Source: Diphasiastrum complanatum (lineage: Eukaryota; Streptophyta; Lycopodiopsida; Lycopodiales; Lycopodiaceae). From it: a stretch of 64,000 nt of DNA. Positions 22,518 through 34,132 of this stretch are shown piece after piece. Positions within the stretch are counted from its first letter, which is position 1, and every line of letters starts with the position of its first letter. The notes under the pieces are model-generated. The model worked only from the letters and a program-made list of their open reading frames with translations. It made no database searches and was not told the origin of the DNA. The stretch covers positions 30,904,519 through 30,968,518 of the forward strand of contig CM055101.1 of assembly GCA_029204225.1 (NCBI GenBank). The letters are read 5' to 3'. The position numbers and the translations under genes are program-made.

Positions 22518-23870
22518 GAACTAAGAATCTTCTTAGTGTGAGTCAAATGATTGACAATGTGCCTAGAGGTTGAGTTTGTTGGTGATGCTGCTTAATAAGT
22601 GAAAGAGAAACCTTGACTGCCAAAGGCAAGAGACAAGGCAAGCTTTACAAAATTAATGCTTGTGTTATTGCTAATAAAAAAAAATTGTGCAAAGAAGCAA
22701 ATGAAAAGTCAAGAGATGTGGACATCCCAATTTCAAAGCATTGGACATAATGGCAAAAAAAGAGGTTGGTCTTGGCCTTCCAAAATCTCTTTCTGGCATA
22801 AAAAAATGTTTGTGATCATTGCGCACAGTCATAGTCACATAGACAAGTCCATACACTAGATATAGCTCAAGATCTAGTATACCTCTTCAACTAGTACATT
22901 CAGGTATTCATTCTACTAGTACACTTAGCAATAGAGTAGCAAAATTTTATGTGACTTTTATTCACTGATGTAGTGTAAAATACTTGGGTTCTTCTAAAAA
23001 CCAAGAATTAAATCTTTGATGTGTTTGTCAAATTCAAGATTGCATTGTAAAATCAATTCAACACTAGATCAAATACTTGAGGTCGAATAGTGGAGGTGAA
23101 TACATCTCAACCAAGTTCGAAGATTTTTGTGAATCACCTGGGAGTAAGGGCCATAAGGTTGAATGCTAATCTTTCTAAATTTGTTTGTGGTGAAGCCTTG
23201 ATTTGTGCTAACTATCCTTGCAATATGTGGCTAAGTGAATCATTGGATGTTAATCCTCCTTATGAGGTTCTTTCTAGTAAGAGGCCAAGTGCCAAGTATT
23301 TGAAGATCTTTGGTTGTACTTGCTATGTCAACAAAACTCTTGATGATAGGAATAAGGAAGATTCTCCATCTAAGAAGGGCATATTTGTTGAATATATTGA
23401 AGTAAGTAAAGCTTTCATAGTATACATTCCTTCAACAAGAAAGGTGATCATAAGCAGGGACGTTATCTTTGATGAAGAAAATATGCCGAAACTTGATATT
23501 GATGATGTTTCTTCTAACAATTTTGATGGTGGTGGTGGATATTCAAATCTAAAAAGGACATCAAGAGAAAGAGCAAAGTCATCAAGAACCTATGATGAGA
23601 AGGGTAAGCATGTTGTGGAAGGTACATACCTTACTTTTCTGACATATTTTAATGAACATTCTTGTGTAAAAGATGTAATGCAAAAGGAGGAATGGATCCA
23701 AGCAATGGATCATGAGTATCAAGCTCTAAGAAAGAAGAAAACCTAGAGGTTGATGAAGTTGCCAAATGACAAGAAGACAATTTGTTGTAAATGGATATTC
23801 AAGGTGAAGACAAAGTAACCAAGATCCATTAATCTGGTTCAAAGAAGAATTATATTCAAAAAAGCAAATC
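22518..23870 (+). pseudogene. Copia family A, copy A4 (protease to RT start)
   Basis: Starts within the protease end (TKNLLSVSQMIDN) and continues through a damaged pre-integrase and integrase. The clean frame 23090-23746 reads YLKIFGCTCYVNKTLDD, KKGIFVEYIEVSKAFIVYIP and RTSRERAKSSRTYDEKGK, then the connection to RT (KEEWIQAMDHEYQAL), and fades out at IFKVKTK near 23815. It matches the same regions of copies A1/A2 and element C. No LTR is visible on either side, so it is a truncated scrap. Confidence 0.82.
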
Positions 23871-26800
23871 TCCACACTTAGATTTTAGACAACATCTACT
23901 TATTTCTCTCATTTTTTGGTTGCTTTTGCAGGCCCCTCGAACTTTGGATACACTGATTACTTTCCCATTGAATGTGTTGAACGTAGCTTGGATATCAATG
24001 GAACCCATAGTAGATCCAATTGAGGATGAAGTTATTCATGTGAGTCACGTCTTGACTTATGATGACAATGCAGAACTTGCTGATGAGCAGGTTCTAAATC
24101 ACATGGACTCTACCAGATTTGGAGTACGTGATATTCTCCATGAACCAACAATAAAACCACCAAAAGCAGTTATATTGAAGGAAGAAAAGATCACATGATC
24201 AATGACGAAGAAACAAGCTAAGCAACATTATAGTACGGTCTGAAATGGAAAAATCCACCTCAAAAGATTGATTCCAAGAATGTGCCACCTTAATTGGATA
24301 AAGGAAAAGAAAAAGTTGACGAAAATTCTTCAAGTTTAAGTTCTAGCAAGATATCACCATCTAGGAGGTCTTCACCTTTTAAGAAGAGTCTATCTTCTCG
24401 GAATTCATCGCCTCCACTATTGATTCTTGCTAAGAAAACTAAGCGAAGATCCAAGACTAATCCTTTTGACAAAGAACAATCAGAGGAAGTCTAGCATGAT
24501 ATGCCAGAGCATTTCAAACGCTATACTCTAGATGATGTGGTTATCATGTTACCTAAAGCACATCGTGAACTTGAAGAACAAGTTCCAGAATCAAAAGATG
24601 TTTAAGATGGCCCAACTAAACCCTAAACCTATGAATCTTGCTGCACCAGAAGAACCAGAAAAGATTGTCCAAGTTGGAGCACAACTCACTCCTGAACAGT
24701 TTCAAGAGCTACGGACATTGCTTATCAAGTATCAAGATTGCTTTGCTTGTACTTATAAAAATCTCAAAGGGATTCCGACGTCAGTTATTAAACATACCAT
24801 ACCCTTAATACCTGATGCAGTTCCAAAGGTCACAAGATTCTATCAATGTAATCCTAATGTTATGGATTTGATAAAGAAAGAGCTACAAAGATTGCTTGAA
24901 GCTGATTTCATTTATGAGATCGAGCACACTGAATAGGTTTCACCAATTGTCATTGTTTCTAAGAAGAGTGGAAAATTGAGAATTTGTTTGAATCTCAAAG
25001 CTTTGAACAAAGTTACGCGATAGGATCACTTTTCGTTACCTTTTACCAAAAGCATTTTGGATCGCCCTGCTGGAGCAGAAGCTTACAATTTTTTGGATTG
25101 ATTTAGTGGATACAACCAAGTCAAAATTGCACCTGCAGATCATCATAAAACAACTTTTGCAACAAAATAAAAGACCTATGCTTATAAAGTAATGCCTTTT
25201 GGACTCTGTAATGCACTTAGTTCATTCCAAAGAGTGATGCAGTTTGCTTTCAAATATTATCTACAGAAATTCCTTGAAATTTACTTGGATGACCTCGGAG
25301 TCCATAGCACAAATCGGTTGGAAAAAGTATTTGAATATTGTCGCAAGTACCAGATTTTCTTAAATCTAGAGAAGTGTCAAATATGGGTTTCTCACGGAGT
25401 TGTTCTCGGGCATGTGGTATCTAGACATGGCATTGCGATGGACTATTCCAAAATCAAAGTCATTATGGAATTACCACCGCCAGGAACAATTCGCAGAGTT
25501 TATGTTTTTATGGGACATGCGAATTCTTATCGAATATTCATTATATTCTTTGCTAATTTGGCGAGACCTATATATAAACTGACCATTATTCCTATTTGGA
25601 CAGTTGAGGCATTAGAAGCCTTCAAAAAATTGAAAAAAAACATTAGCTTTGGCACTGATACTACGTTCTTCAGATTGGACGATTGAATTTTATATTCACA
25701 CTGATGTCTCAAAATATGCTATTGGATCAGTTTTGACGCAGCCAGGTGAATACAAGAAAGACTATCCCATATAATTTGCAAGCAGACAACTTACAGATTC
25801 AGAGAAAAATTATTCAACAATGGAACATGAAGCGTTGGCCATGATTTTTTCTATAAAGAAATTTCGATATTATCTTTTGGAAACACACTTTGCATTTTAT
25901 ACGAATCACGAGCCGTTGCTGTATTTGGTAAACAAGATGTGTAATACAGGGCATATTGCAAGATGGTTGCTTCTATTGACCAAATTCAACTTTCGAATTG
26001 TGGTTCGCAAAGGTAAACGACATTATCTCGCTGACCATATTTCACGAATTGAATCCACACCAGTTAATACTGAAGTGGATGATGAATTGCTAGATGCTGC
26101 ATTATTCTACGTTGAAGCAGTACTTGAGTGGGCAGTGGATGTAGGAAAGGTTCTGCGAAATTGTTAGAAAGGTTCTACGAATTCTTCCTTAGAGAACGCG
26201 ATTAGAGATTGAACAAATCACACCAATATCCACGTTTTTAATCATGCCTGAATCTAATCTATGTACTAATAGAGCAGTTCTATTATAATTAAATTATGCA
26301 TGAGGAAATATGGGTGCGTAAATTGAAAATATATGCGCGAATGTGATAGACAATTAGATAATCAGATGATCAGAAAATGAATTTTATAATTCTGAGTTTG
26401 AATCAATGTACATTTTTTTGGTTGCCTTGTGGTATCTCTTTTACGAAGAGTACGTAAGTGCGCAAGTGCATAAGTAAATAAGTCTGTCTGAGTCTAAGTC
26501 TGAGCTTGAATCTGAGAGTATGTTATTACTATAAGTGCACGTGTATTTATATTGTTATAGGATAGGTCCTTTGGCCTTTTTCCTTCTGTAATAGAATCCA
26601 ATTCGTTTTGACGGTTGATATTCAACAACGTTCTGGTTTTTAGAGTCGAATAGATTCTATTCGCAAATATTTCATGACAGTCTGTCTCTTCGTTTCAGCT
26701 TTGTGTTTTGCGAATTGTTCACAACACTTGTCTCTTCGTGACACTTTTGTCATTCGCGAATCGTTCGCGACAAATGACAATTCTTGAGCTTGAAGGAGGC

Positions 26801-27800
26801 TAGAATATTTTATGAACTGTTCGAGATAGTTTCGCGACAGGTGAGCTTGAAGAACAGTCCAGAAGATTTCGCGAATTATTTGCGACAATTTTGTGACATT
26901 TGAGACTTGAACAAGAAATAAAAAAATTTTGCGACAAGATTCTGTTCGCGAATCTTTCGAGCTTCAACGAGAAAGCCACGAGCTTCCACAAGACACTGTT
27001 TCGCGAATCTTTGACTCCTTGACAAAAGTACAAAAGAGACAATTGATTCATAAGGCTCAACCTTAGCAATTGATTGCGGGACAACTGTATCGTCGCAGAA
27101 TGGATAATATTGTTCGTATATGTGTTTTACTGCATAAAAAACCTGATTTAATCATGTCTTCACATAATGGCATGGGTGGAGGACATTTCTCTATGGATAT
27201 TATTGTTTGCAAGCTTTTGTAGTCAGGTGTTGGTGGCCTACACTTCATAAAGACACCGAAAACTATATTCAGTCATGTGATGTTTGCCAACGAGCACGAC
27301 GTCCTACGTGATAGAATTGTGAACCCTTACATCCTCAGGGGTAATGGCCAAGCCGAATCTTCCAATAAGATTCTTTGCACTATTATGACAAAAATGGTTG
27401 AAGCGAGTCGTTCTAACTGGGAACATAAATTGCATGTAGCATTATGGGCATTCAGAACTGCTTAGAAAGGGAACACGAATCAAACACCGTTTCAACTAGT
27501 TTATGCTCAAAATGTTGTTATGCCGATTGAATTTTTAGTACCATCTCGACGCATAGCAGCAACATAGCGATTGGATTATGACAAATCCTTACAACTATGC
27601 CATGAAGCTTTGCACAAATTATGTGAAACCAGATTGATGCCAGTTCATGCGTTAGCAGCATAGAAAGCCGGTCGCAAGGCATGGCACGATCGTCGATACA
27701 CAAAAAAAATCTAAAAGGAGGAGATCTAGCACTGATGTATAAAACCAAGTTGATCAAGGAAAAATTGGCAGCATACTCTTCCAGTTCACTTAGCATGATC
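23871..27800 (+). pseudogene. Ty3/gypsy pol remnant (RT, RNase H, integrase)
   Basis: RT spans about 24600-25690: QLTPEQFQELRTLLIKYQDC, FIYEIEHTE, SPIVIVSKKSGKLRICLNL, KVMPFGLCNALSSFQRVMQF, and the active site YLDD at about 25290. RNase H spans 25690-26165: FASRQLTDSEKNYSTMEHEA, FYTNHEPLLYLVNKM. After about 870 non-coding bases the integrase follows: QLIAGQLYRRRMDNIV, GGGHFSMDI, then directly NPYILRGNGQAESSNKILCT, WEHKLHVALWAFRTA, MPIEFLVPSRR. The integrase core between the zinc finger and the NGQAES block is deleted. Many in-frame stops (24934, 25021, 25100, 25683 and others) show it is dead. The segment 23920-24500 upstream is open in pieces and probably the protease-RT linker. Confidence 0.9.
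26170..27030. other. Non-coding insert rich in TTCGCGAA
   Basis: It lies between the RNase H and integrase parts of the gypsy remnant, with no coding frame. TTCGCGAA/TTCGCGAC-like palindromes are repeated between about 26700 and 27010. Similar 'tcgcgac' clusters occur in solo LTR S near 17100, so it may be LTR-derived. Confidence 0.4.
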
Positions 27801-27849
27801 GCAAACTATGCTTTTATTTTTCCAAGGGGACAAGCCACTAGAGCTAAGT

Positions 27850-28656
27850 CCTAGAATTGATACATAGTGATCTGTGTGGCCCTATGAGTACCCCCTCTCT
27901 GGGCTCAGCACTATATTTTATCACTTTTATCGATGATTATTTGAGATTTACTAGCATTATGTTCATTAAGAACAAGTCTGAGGCATTCAACTATTTCAAA
28001 GACTTCAAACAGTTTGCTGACACACAGACTGATCAATGACTCAAGACCCTTCGTACAGACAATGGTGGAGAGTTTCTGTCAGACGAAATGTCCGACTACC
28101 TGGCACCATTTGGCATTCATCATCAGTTCACCACCAGCTACACACCATAGCAGAATGGAGTAGCCAAAAGAGAAAACTGAACATTACTAAATGTAGCACG
28201 ATCAATGAGGCAAATGCTCAGCTCACCAAGAATTTTTGGACTGAAGCTGTTTCAACAACTTGCTATCTACAGAACTATTTGAGTACCAAAGCAGTCAACT
28301 CAAAGACTCCCTTCGAAGCTTTCTATGGCTACAAACTGAGTCTAAAACACCTTCGAATGTTTGGCTGTCTTTGCTATGTACACATTCCCTCTGATCTGAG
28401 AAAGAGACTTGACCCTATCAGTTGCAGGAGTATCTTCATTGGATACTCAACATCACACAAAGCATATCAAATTTTTGATGTCAAATCAAATCTCAGTTAG
28501 TCGAGATGTCGTCTTTCTCGAAGATAAATTCTTCGACTTCAAGCAGAAACAACCAATGCAAGAGTTCGTTCCAATGACTCCCATCACCATCGACAGGCCT
28601 CAACCTACGACTGTTTCGATGAACATCGAAGATATCTCTATCGCACAGCAAGGATA
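27850..28656 (+). pseudogene. Copia integrase remnant of another family
   Basis: Reads IHSDLCGPMSTPSLGSALYF, TFIDDYLRFTSIMFIKNKSE, then (after a stop) LKTLRTDNGGEFLSDEMSDY, QNGVAKRE, and in the next frame NFWTEAVSTTCYLQNYLSTK, HLRMFGCLCYVHIPSDLR, GYSTSHKAYQIFDVKSN. The first two catalytic aspartates are visible; the third position is K rather than E. It is more diverged from elements A-D than those are from each other. Both ends are truncated, with gypsy sequence on each side. Confidence 0.85.
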
Positions 28657-30117
28657 TTGATGCACGCATGGATCATCTTGAGAGTTGTATTGATCGTGTT
28701 CTTTCTAGCCTTGAGACTATACTACCACGAGGGGATACCACCCCATATCTTGGAAAATTGGTTCTCTGAATTAGAGACCTATTTTCTTATGTATTCCAAG
28801 ACTGACACCCAGAAAGTGCAGTTGGTTGCATTACATTTAGATGGTCGAGCTCAAACTTGGTGGCTTGTCTATCGCTCTGAGCCTACTCATGAGACATTAC
28901 ATATATGGCCTACTTTTCGTCATGATCTTCATATGGCTATGATTGACCCACAGTGGTTTGTTCGCCAACGTAATCTGTTTTGTAGCCTTTGCCATACTAG
29001 TGATTTGACTGCTTATATTGATCAGTTTACTGAGCTTTCTTATCTTTTTACTGATCTTCATCCTACAGAGCTTATTTCACATTTTATTGCCGGTCTTAGA
29101 GGCTCCTTACGATATGATGTCTCATCTTTTCAGCCTCCTACTCTCTCAGATGCTATCTCCTTGGCTACTACCTTGCAGCATAAGTATCCTGAGTTATCCA
29201 CTTCTTCTAGTTTTTCTCGCTCTCATTCCACTGCTTCTCCTACTTTGGATTCTTCTACTATCGTTCCTCCTTGCCCTCCTACACCCCGCCTTGCCTTTAT
29301 TCGACATTATTCAGTTGTAGAGTTCATTGAGATTCAGCAGAAGCGCCTCTGTTATCATTGTAGGAGTCCAGATCATCTAGCACGTGATTGCCGACAGTCT
29401 CCTGGTCCTCCTACCGTTGTTTTTTACCATGAGGCTCTTACTCTTGATAATTCTGATGTTTTATATCAGATTCTTGATACTCTTGACCCACATTCTATTG
29501 ATGAACCGGCTAACCCACTTCCTGATGACCCTACTTTCACCGCTTGCCATGCAAAGCTTGCTTATGCTACTTGGGCTGGGCATCCTGGTCCTCATTCTAT
29601 CCGGTTATGTGTCCGCATTTTGGGACAAGAATATATTGCTTTGGTGGATACTGGTAGCAGACATTCATTTATTAACAGTTACATTTCCACCAGGATTTGT
29701 GCTACACCTATTTCTGCTACACAGTCTCTCAGTGTCGAGGTTGCTAGCTCACATTCTTTTATCAACTCTCAGATGTTTTAGGGCTTGGACTATAGCATTG
29801 GTGACTTCTCTAGATAGGCAGATTTCTATACTATTTCTTTGGAGCGCTATGAAATTATTCTTGGTGCAGATTGGTTTTCTTCACTTGGTATTGTTGTTGT
29901 GGATCTTTCTCAGCAGACATTGTCTTTTACCCATGCTGGTCAACATCATTTACTTTCTAGTATTGATTCCCATGGTGACTATCAGTTGGTGACCGAGAAG
30001 TAGTTTATGCATAGTCTGCCAAAGGCTCAGGGTGCAGCTCTTCTTATCATTCAAAGTACATCAGTTGCTATTCCTCCGACTCCATCCAAGGGTCCTCTTC
30101 CTCAACTTTTGTCAATT
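28657..30117 (+). pseudogene. Ty3/gypsy gag-protease remnant
   Basis: A 370-codon open frame to 29781 holds a gypsy gag (NWFSELETYFLMYSKTD, VALHLDGRAQTWWLVYRSEP, LTAYIDQFTELSYLF), a zinc knuckle CYHCRSPDHLARDC (CX2CX4HX4C) and an aspartic protease site LVDTGSRHSFINS near 29641. The first ~20 codons are in the wrong frame: the real upstream reading (MDHLESCIDRVLSSLET) joins it by a frameshift near 28720. After TAG at 29779 the protease continues (GLDYSIGDFS, EIILGADWFSSLG) to about 30110, where it is cut by repeat R. RT and the rest are absent. Confidence 0.88.
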
Positions 30118-30119
30118 CC

Positions 30120-30442
30120 TGCTCTCCCTATCGAACTCTTATCTTTATCGAAAGTTTGTTGACAAGTTTACATTCGAATCCAAGCAGACAAAATTATATT
30201 CGAATATGGACAGACAGAATTCTATTCGAATCTGGACAGACAGAATTCTATTCGAATCCAGACAGACAGCGATGGCCCTGTGCCCTAGTGTAGATGTGTC
30301 TTTCCTCTCTATCGACACTTATCACAAACTATCATAAACTTATAGATTCGGCTGTCAGACAAACAAACATTCGACCATCAGACAAATATTTTTTCTACTG
30401 AAGAAATGTTCGAGCTGACCAGTCAAATTCACAATGATGTAC
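30120..30442 (+). repeat. Dispersed repeat R, copy 1, left part
   Basis: Matches 39965-40300 almost throughout. Contains a 26-bp tandem motif around 30172-30270 (GAATTCTATTCGAATC plus GGACAGACA). Its right part continues at 36069 after element C. Confidence 0.8.
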
Positions 30443-31092
30443 TGTGAAAGATTCAACTAGTTTCATCACATTTTGCAATATTTCCATATTTGGCATATTG
30501 AGGCCAAAACTTGTTTTAGACTTAGAGGTTGACTTCTCAAAGTTCATTAGTCTAAATTTCATTTGAATAAACTTTTTTTGAAAGTGTGGGAAAGATAGAA
30601 TGCGAGTTTGAGTAGATTCAATTTGAATAAGTTGTGTACATTGAATCTAGACCCAAAATTGGTAGGGTTAGCATTTTGGTGGGAAAGCCAAGTGGCCAAA
30701 TAGGGTTTGGACCTGTTATAAAAGGATGTAACTCATGGAGAGAGTCATCTTCTCTCTTCTCTATCTCATTTCATGCTTATACATGGTTTTCTTGGGTTCT
30801 ACTATCCATTGGTGCACTATCTTGGTGATTGCTTGCAATTCTATGTGTAGAATGATCTATATTTGTTATTTTTTGATCCACACGTGTGAAATACAGTAGC
30901 TTGCTGATTTTGTACGGACAGCAACAATACATAATCATTTCATTCAAGTTTGATCAAGCTCTATTAGTGTTTGCATCTCAAATTGTGTGTAGATGCTGAT
31001 TTTTCTACATTGGTGAAATTGGTAGTGTATTTCTCTTTCTAACCAAAGATCATTCAAGTAGATTGGATCTTAAGGATCTGAAATCTTTCACA
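30443..31092 (+). repeat. Element C 5' LTR
   Basis: Begins TGTGAAAGATTC, ends AAATCTTTCACA. Contains CACACGTGTG near 30880. It differs from the 3' LTR by an indel of about a dozen bases and roughly 14 substitutions, so it is older than element B. Confidence 0.94.
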
Positions 31093-31104
31093 TGGTATCA
31101 GAGC
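31093..31104 (+). other. Element C primer-binding site
   Basis: TGGTATCAGAGC directly follows the 5' LTR; complement of the initiator tRNA-Met 3' end. Confidence 0.92.
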
Positions 31105-31693
31105 TTGTGTTTCAGGTTATGAAGGAGGAAATCAGATCTATCAATGATTTGGTGAAGATATCAAGTCTAGAGCATGCTAGAGAGGATTCTACACCAAAAT
31201 CGGATTTTTTTGCTTTTGTAGATTGGATCTTTTGTAGATCAAAACACTAAAAAGGTGAATATACTTTTTCAATTTCGTTTTTTGAATTCACGTGCTGGAT
31301 TTGGCCAATTTTTGCATCATTGGTTCAGCCTAAGTGGTGGCTTATAGATTGCATATCAAATTTTCAGCATTTGCATGTAGATTTGGAATAGTCAATTTTT
31401 TGTGATTTTGTCAAAACCCTAATTTTGATTGGATCTCTAGATAGTGAGGTTGTTGGACTTCATTTGAGTGTGTTTCAATCTTAGGAAGTGGCAAAAGTCA
31501 TTAGATTGAGGATAGATCATAGGTTGATCAAGATTCCATGATTCTATGTGTTGATTTGCTTGGATAAGTGCTAGAAGAGAATTTGTGAGATAATTTCAAA
31601 TCTTGGTGATTTCTTTTGGAAACATTTGTTGTTGTTCAAAGGAGTGCTTTGTGCATTGAAGCAGGTTGAAAGAGAAGATCAGGTCATTGCTAC

Positions 31694-32701
31694 ATGGCAA
31701 CCTCAATTGGAGTCATGTTGGAAGCCAATGATAGGCTTACCTCAAGTAACTATTCATTATGGAAAGTGAGGATGGAGTCACTTCTTAAGATGAATGATGT
31801 TTTGGATATTGTTGTAGGTCTGGAGGAGAGACCAGAAACACAACAAGATCAATTGAGGTATGACAAGAGGGCCAAGAAGGCTCTACACATGATAAAGATG
31901 AATGTTACCAATGAACTTCTCAAGGAAGTTGGTAAGTGCACATCATCTTTGGAAGCTTGGAATTCATTGAAGAAGCTTTATGAATCCAAGTCTACTTCTA
32001 GAGTGTTGACTCTAAGAAGGCAAATCTTTTCTTGTTTGCAAAAGAATGAAGAAAGTCCAACTACTTTTGTTTTGAGAATGAAAGCATTGAATGATGAGTT
32101 AGCTTGCATAGATGAAAGCATTAAGAAAGGAGAGCTTATTCAAGTGATTCTTAATGGCTTGTTGGATGCTCATGCTAACATTGTTCAAAGTATTGCTATT
32201 CAAAAGACTTTGCCAAGTTTGATGGATCTTCAAGAGATCTTGATCAATGAGGAATATAGGCTTCAAGCAAGAGGTGGATCTACATCGACACTTCAAGAGG
32301 ATGCTATGTTCACAAAGGGCAAATTCAAGGGCAAAACCAAAAGCAAGTGGTCTAAAGGGCAAGATCAAGTGGATGCTTCTTCAAGTGGCAAAAAGAAGGA
32401 TAGATCAAAGCTCAAGTGCTTCTATTGTGGCATCAAAGGACACTTTGCAAGTGAGTGCTACAAGAAGAAGAGAGATCAAGGAGACAAGCAAGGTAATCTT
32501 ACTCTTGATGAGGATGGTTTGGATGTGCAAGATGCAAATGATGATGCTTTTGTGATGTCTTCATGTATGCTTGCTAATGATGGAGATCTAGATCCTTGGT
32601 GGATTGATAGTGGAGCAAGTTCACACATGACCTTTCACAAAGAGTACTTCACTTCTTTGTTGGCATATGGAGATGACAAGAGGGTGATCTACGACCAATG
32701 A
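31694..32701 (+). CDS. Element C gag with start of protease
   Basis: An open frame of 335 codons from ATG 31694. The gag body reads RLTSSNYSLWKVRMESLL, then KALHMIKMNVTNELLKEVGK and EAWNSLKKLYESKSTSRVL. The zinc knuckle CFYCGIKGHFASEC is complete (about residues 246-259). The protease begins with WWIDSGASSHMTFHKEY (about residues 305-321). A frameshift near 32690 ends the frame at residue 335, inside the protease. Gag of this type forms the particle and binds RNA. It is the best-preserved part of the copy. Confidence 0.92.
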   Translation: MATSIGVMLEANDRLTSSNYSLWKVRMESLLKMNDVLDIVVGLEERPETQQDQLRYDKRAKKALHMIKMNVTNELLKEVGKCTSSLEAWNSLKKLYESKSTSRVLTLRRQIFSCLQKNEESPTTFVLRMKALNDELACIDESIKKGELIQVILNGLLDAHANIVQSIAIQKTLPSLMDLQEILINEEYRLQARGGSTSTLQEDAMFTKGKFKGKTKSKWSKGQDQVDASSSGKKKDRSKLKCFYCGIKGHFASECYKKKRDQGDKQGNLTLDEDGLDVQDANDDAFVMSSCMLANDGDLDPWWIDSGASSHMTFHKEYFTSLLAYGDDKRVIYDQ

Positions 32702-34130
32702 TGGTGAGTGTGCAATCAAAGGGATTGGCACAATTCCTATTTCTCTCTCTACAAATAGGAATGTTCATTTGGAGGATGTCTTGTTTATTCCATCTATTAC
32801 CAAGAATTTGCTTAGTGTGAGTCAAATGCTAAGTAAGGGCCTCAAGGTGGAGTTTGATGGAGATGCTTGTTTGATCAAAAGGAAGGATGTCTTGATTGGA
32901 AAAGTTAAAAGGCAGGGAAGTTGTTCAAACTTGATGCTTGTGTTATTGCTAACCAAGTTGGATGTGTTGCAAGGGAGCAAATTTCTATTCAAGAGGTTTG
33001 CACAAAAGGATGGGACACCTCAACTTCAAGTCATTGGAGGTAATGGCAAGGAAGAAGGTTGTGATTGGTCTTTCAAGTTCCTTAAGTAATGACAAGCATG
33101 TTTGTGAGTCTTGTGCTTTGTCTAAGTCACATAGACTACCTTATACTAGATCTATTTCTAGATCTACAAAGCCTTTTCAACTTGTACATTCGGATATTCA
33201 TGGATTTACTACAATTAGCAATAGTGGAGCTAAGATGTATGTAACATTCATTGATGATTTTAGTAGATTTTGTTGGATCTATCTACTAAAGAACAAGGAT
33301 GAAGTGTATGATGTCTCTGTCAAGTTCAAGAATGCAAGGGAGAACCAATTTTTCACAAAGATCAAGTGCTTGAGAGGTGACAATGGTGGTGAGTACATAT
33401 CTAACAAGTTCAAGGCCTTTTGCGATGAGCATGGGATCAAGAGGGAGTATACAACATCAAGGACCTCACAACAAAATGGAGTGGCTGAAAGGAAGAATAG
33501 AACTTTATGTGAAAGTGCTAAAGCTATGAGGTTAAGTGCTAATCTTGACAAACCATTTTGGGATCAAGCTTTGTTGTGTGCCAATTTCTTGTGCAATAGG
33601 TGGCCGAGTGCTATTTTGGATGGAAGGACAGCTTTTGAGATGCTATTCAAGAGGAGCGAGTGTCAACTTTCTAAGAACCTTTGGATGCACATGCTATGTC
33701 AACATTACTCTTGATGATAGGACCAAGGAGGATCCATCTTCAAGAAGAGGTATTTTTGTTGGATATAGTGAGGTGAGTAAAGCCTACAAGGTTTACATTC
33801 CTTCTACTAACAAAGTGATTGCTGGTAGAGATGTCATTTTTTATGAGGGAAACATTCCAAAGGTGTCTTCAAGCATGATTGATGGTAAAGTAGATGGTTC
33901 TAACATTCTTGATGTTGATGAGAAGGATCCTACTTTGGATGGTGGTGATGATGGACCTTCATCAAGTCAAAAGCCAAGGAGAACATCAAGAGAAAGACAA
34001 GTACCTTCAAGGCTCACATATGACTAAAAGGGTAAACAAGTAGTTTCTGGAAATTATGCTGCTTTCCTAACCTCTTTGGATGAGCCTACAAGTATAGATC
34101 AAGCAAGGAAATAAGAGGAGTGGATCCAAC
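32702..34130 (+). pseudogene. Element C protease end and integrase, frameshifted
   Basis: The reading passes through three frames: 32769-32930 (VLFIPSITKNLLSVSQML), 32990-33700 (HKRMGHLNFKSLEVMARK; LVHSDIHGFTTIS; RGDNGGEYISNKFKAF; SQQNGVAERKNRTLCE) and 33670-34130 (FGCTCYVNITLDDRTKED; GIFVGYSEVSKAYKVYIP; RRTSRERQVPSRLTYD). All three integrase catalytic residues (D, D, E) are present, unlike in element B. Frameshifts lie near 32690, 32925 and 33650, with TAA codons at 34024 and about 34111. Confidence 0.9.
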
Positions 34131-34132
34131 CA

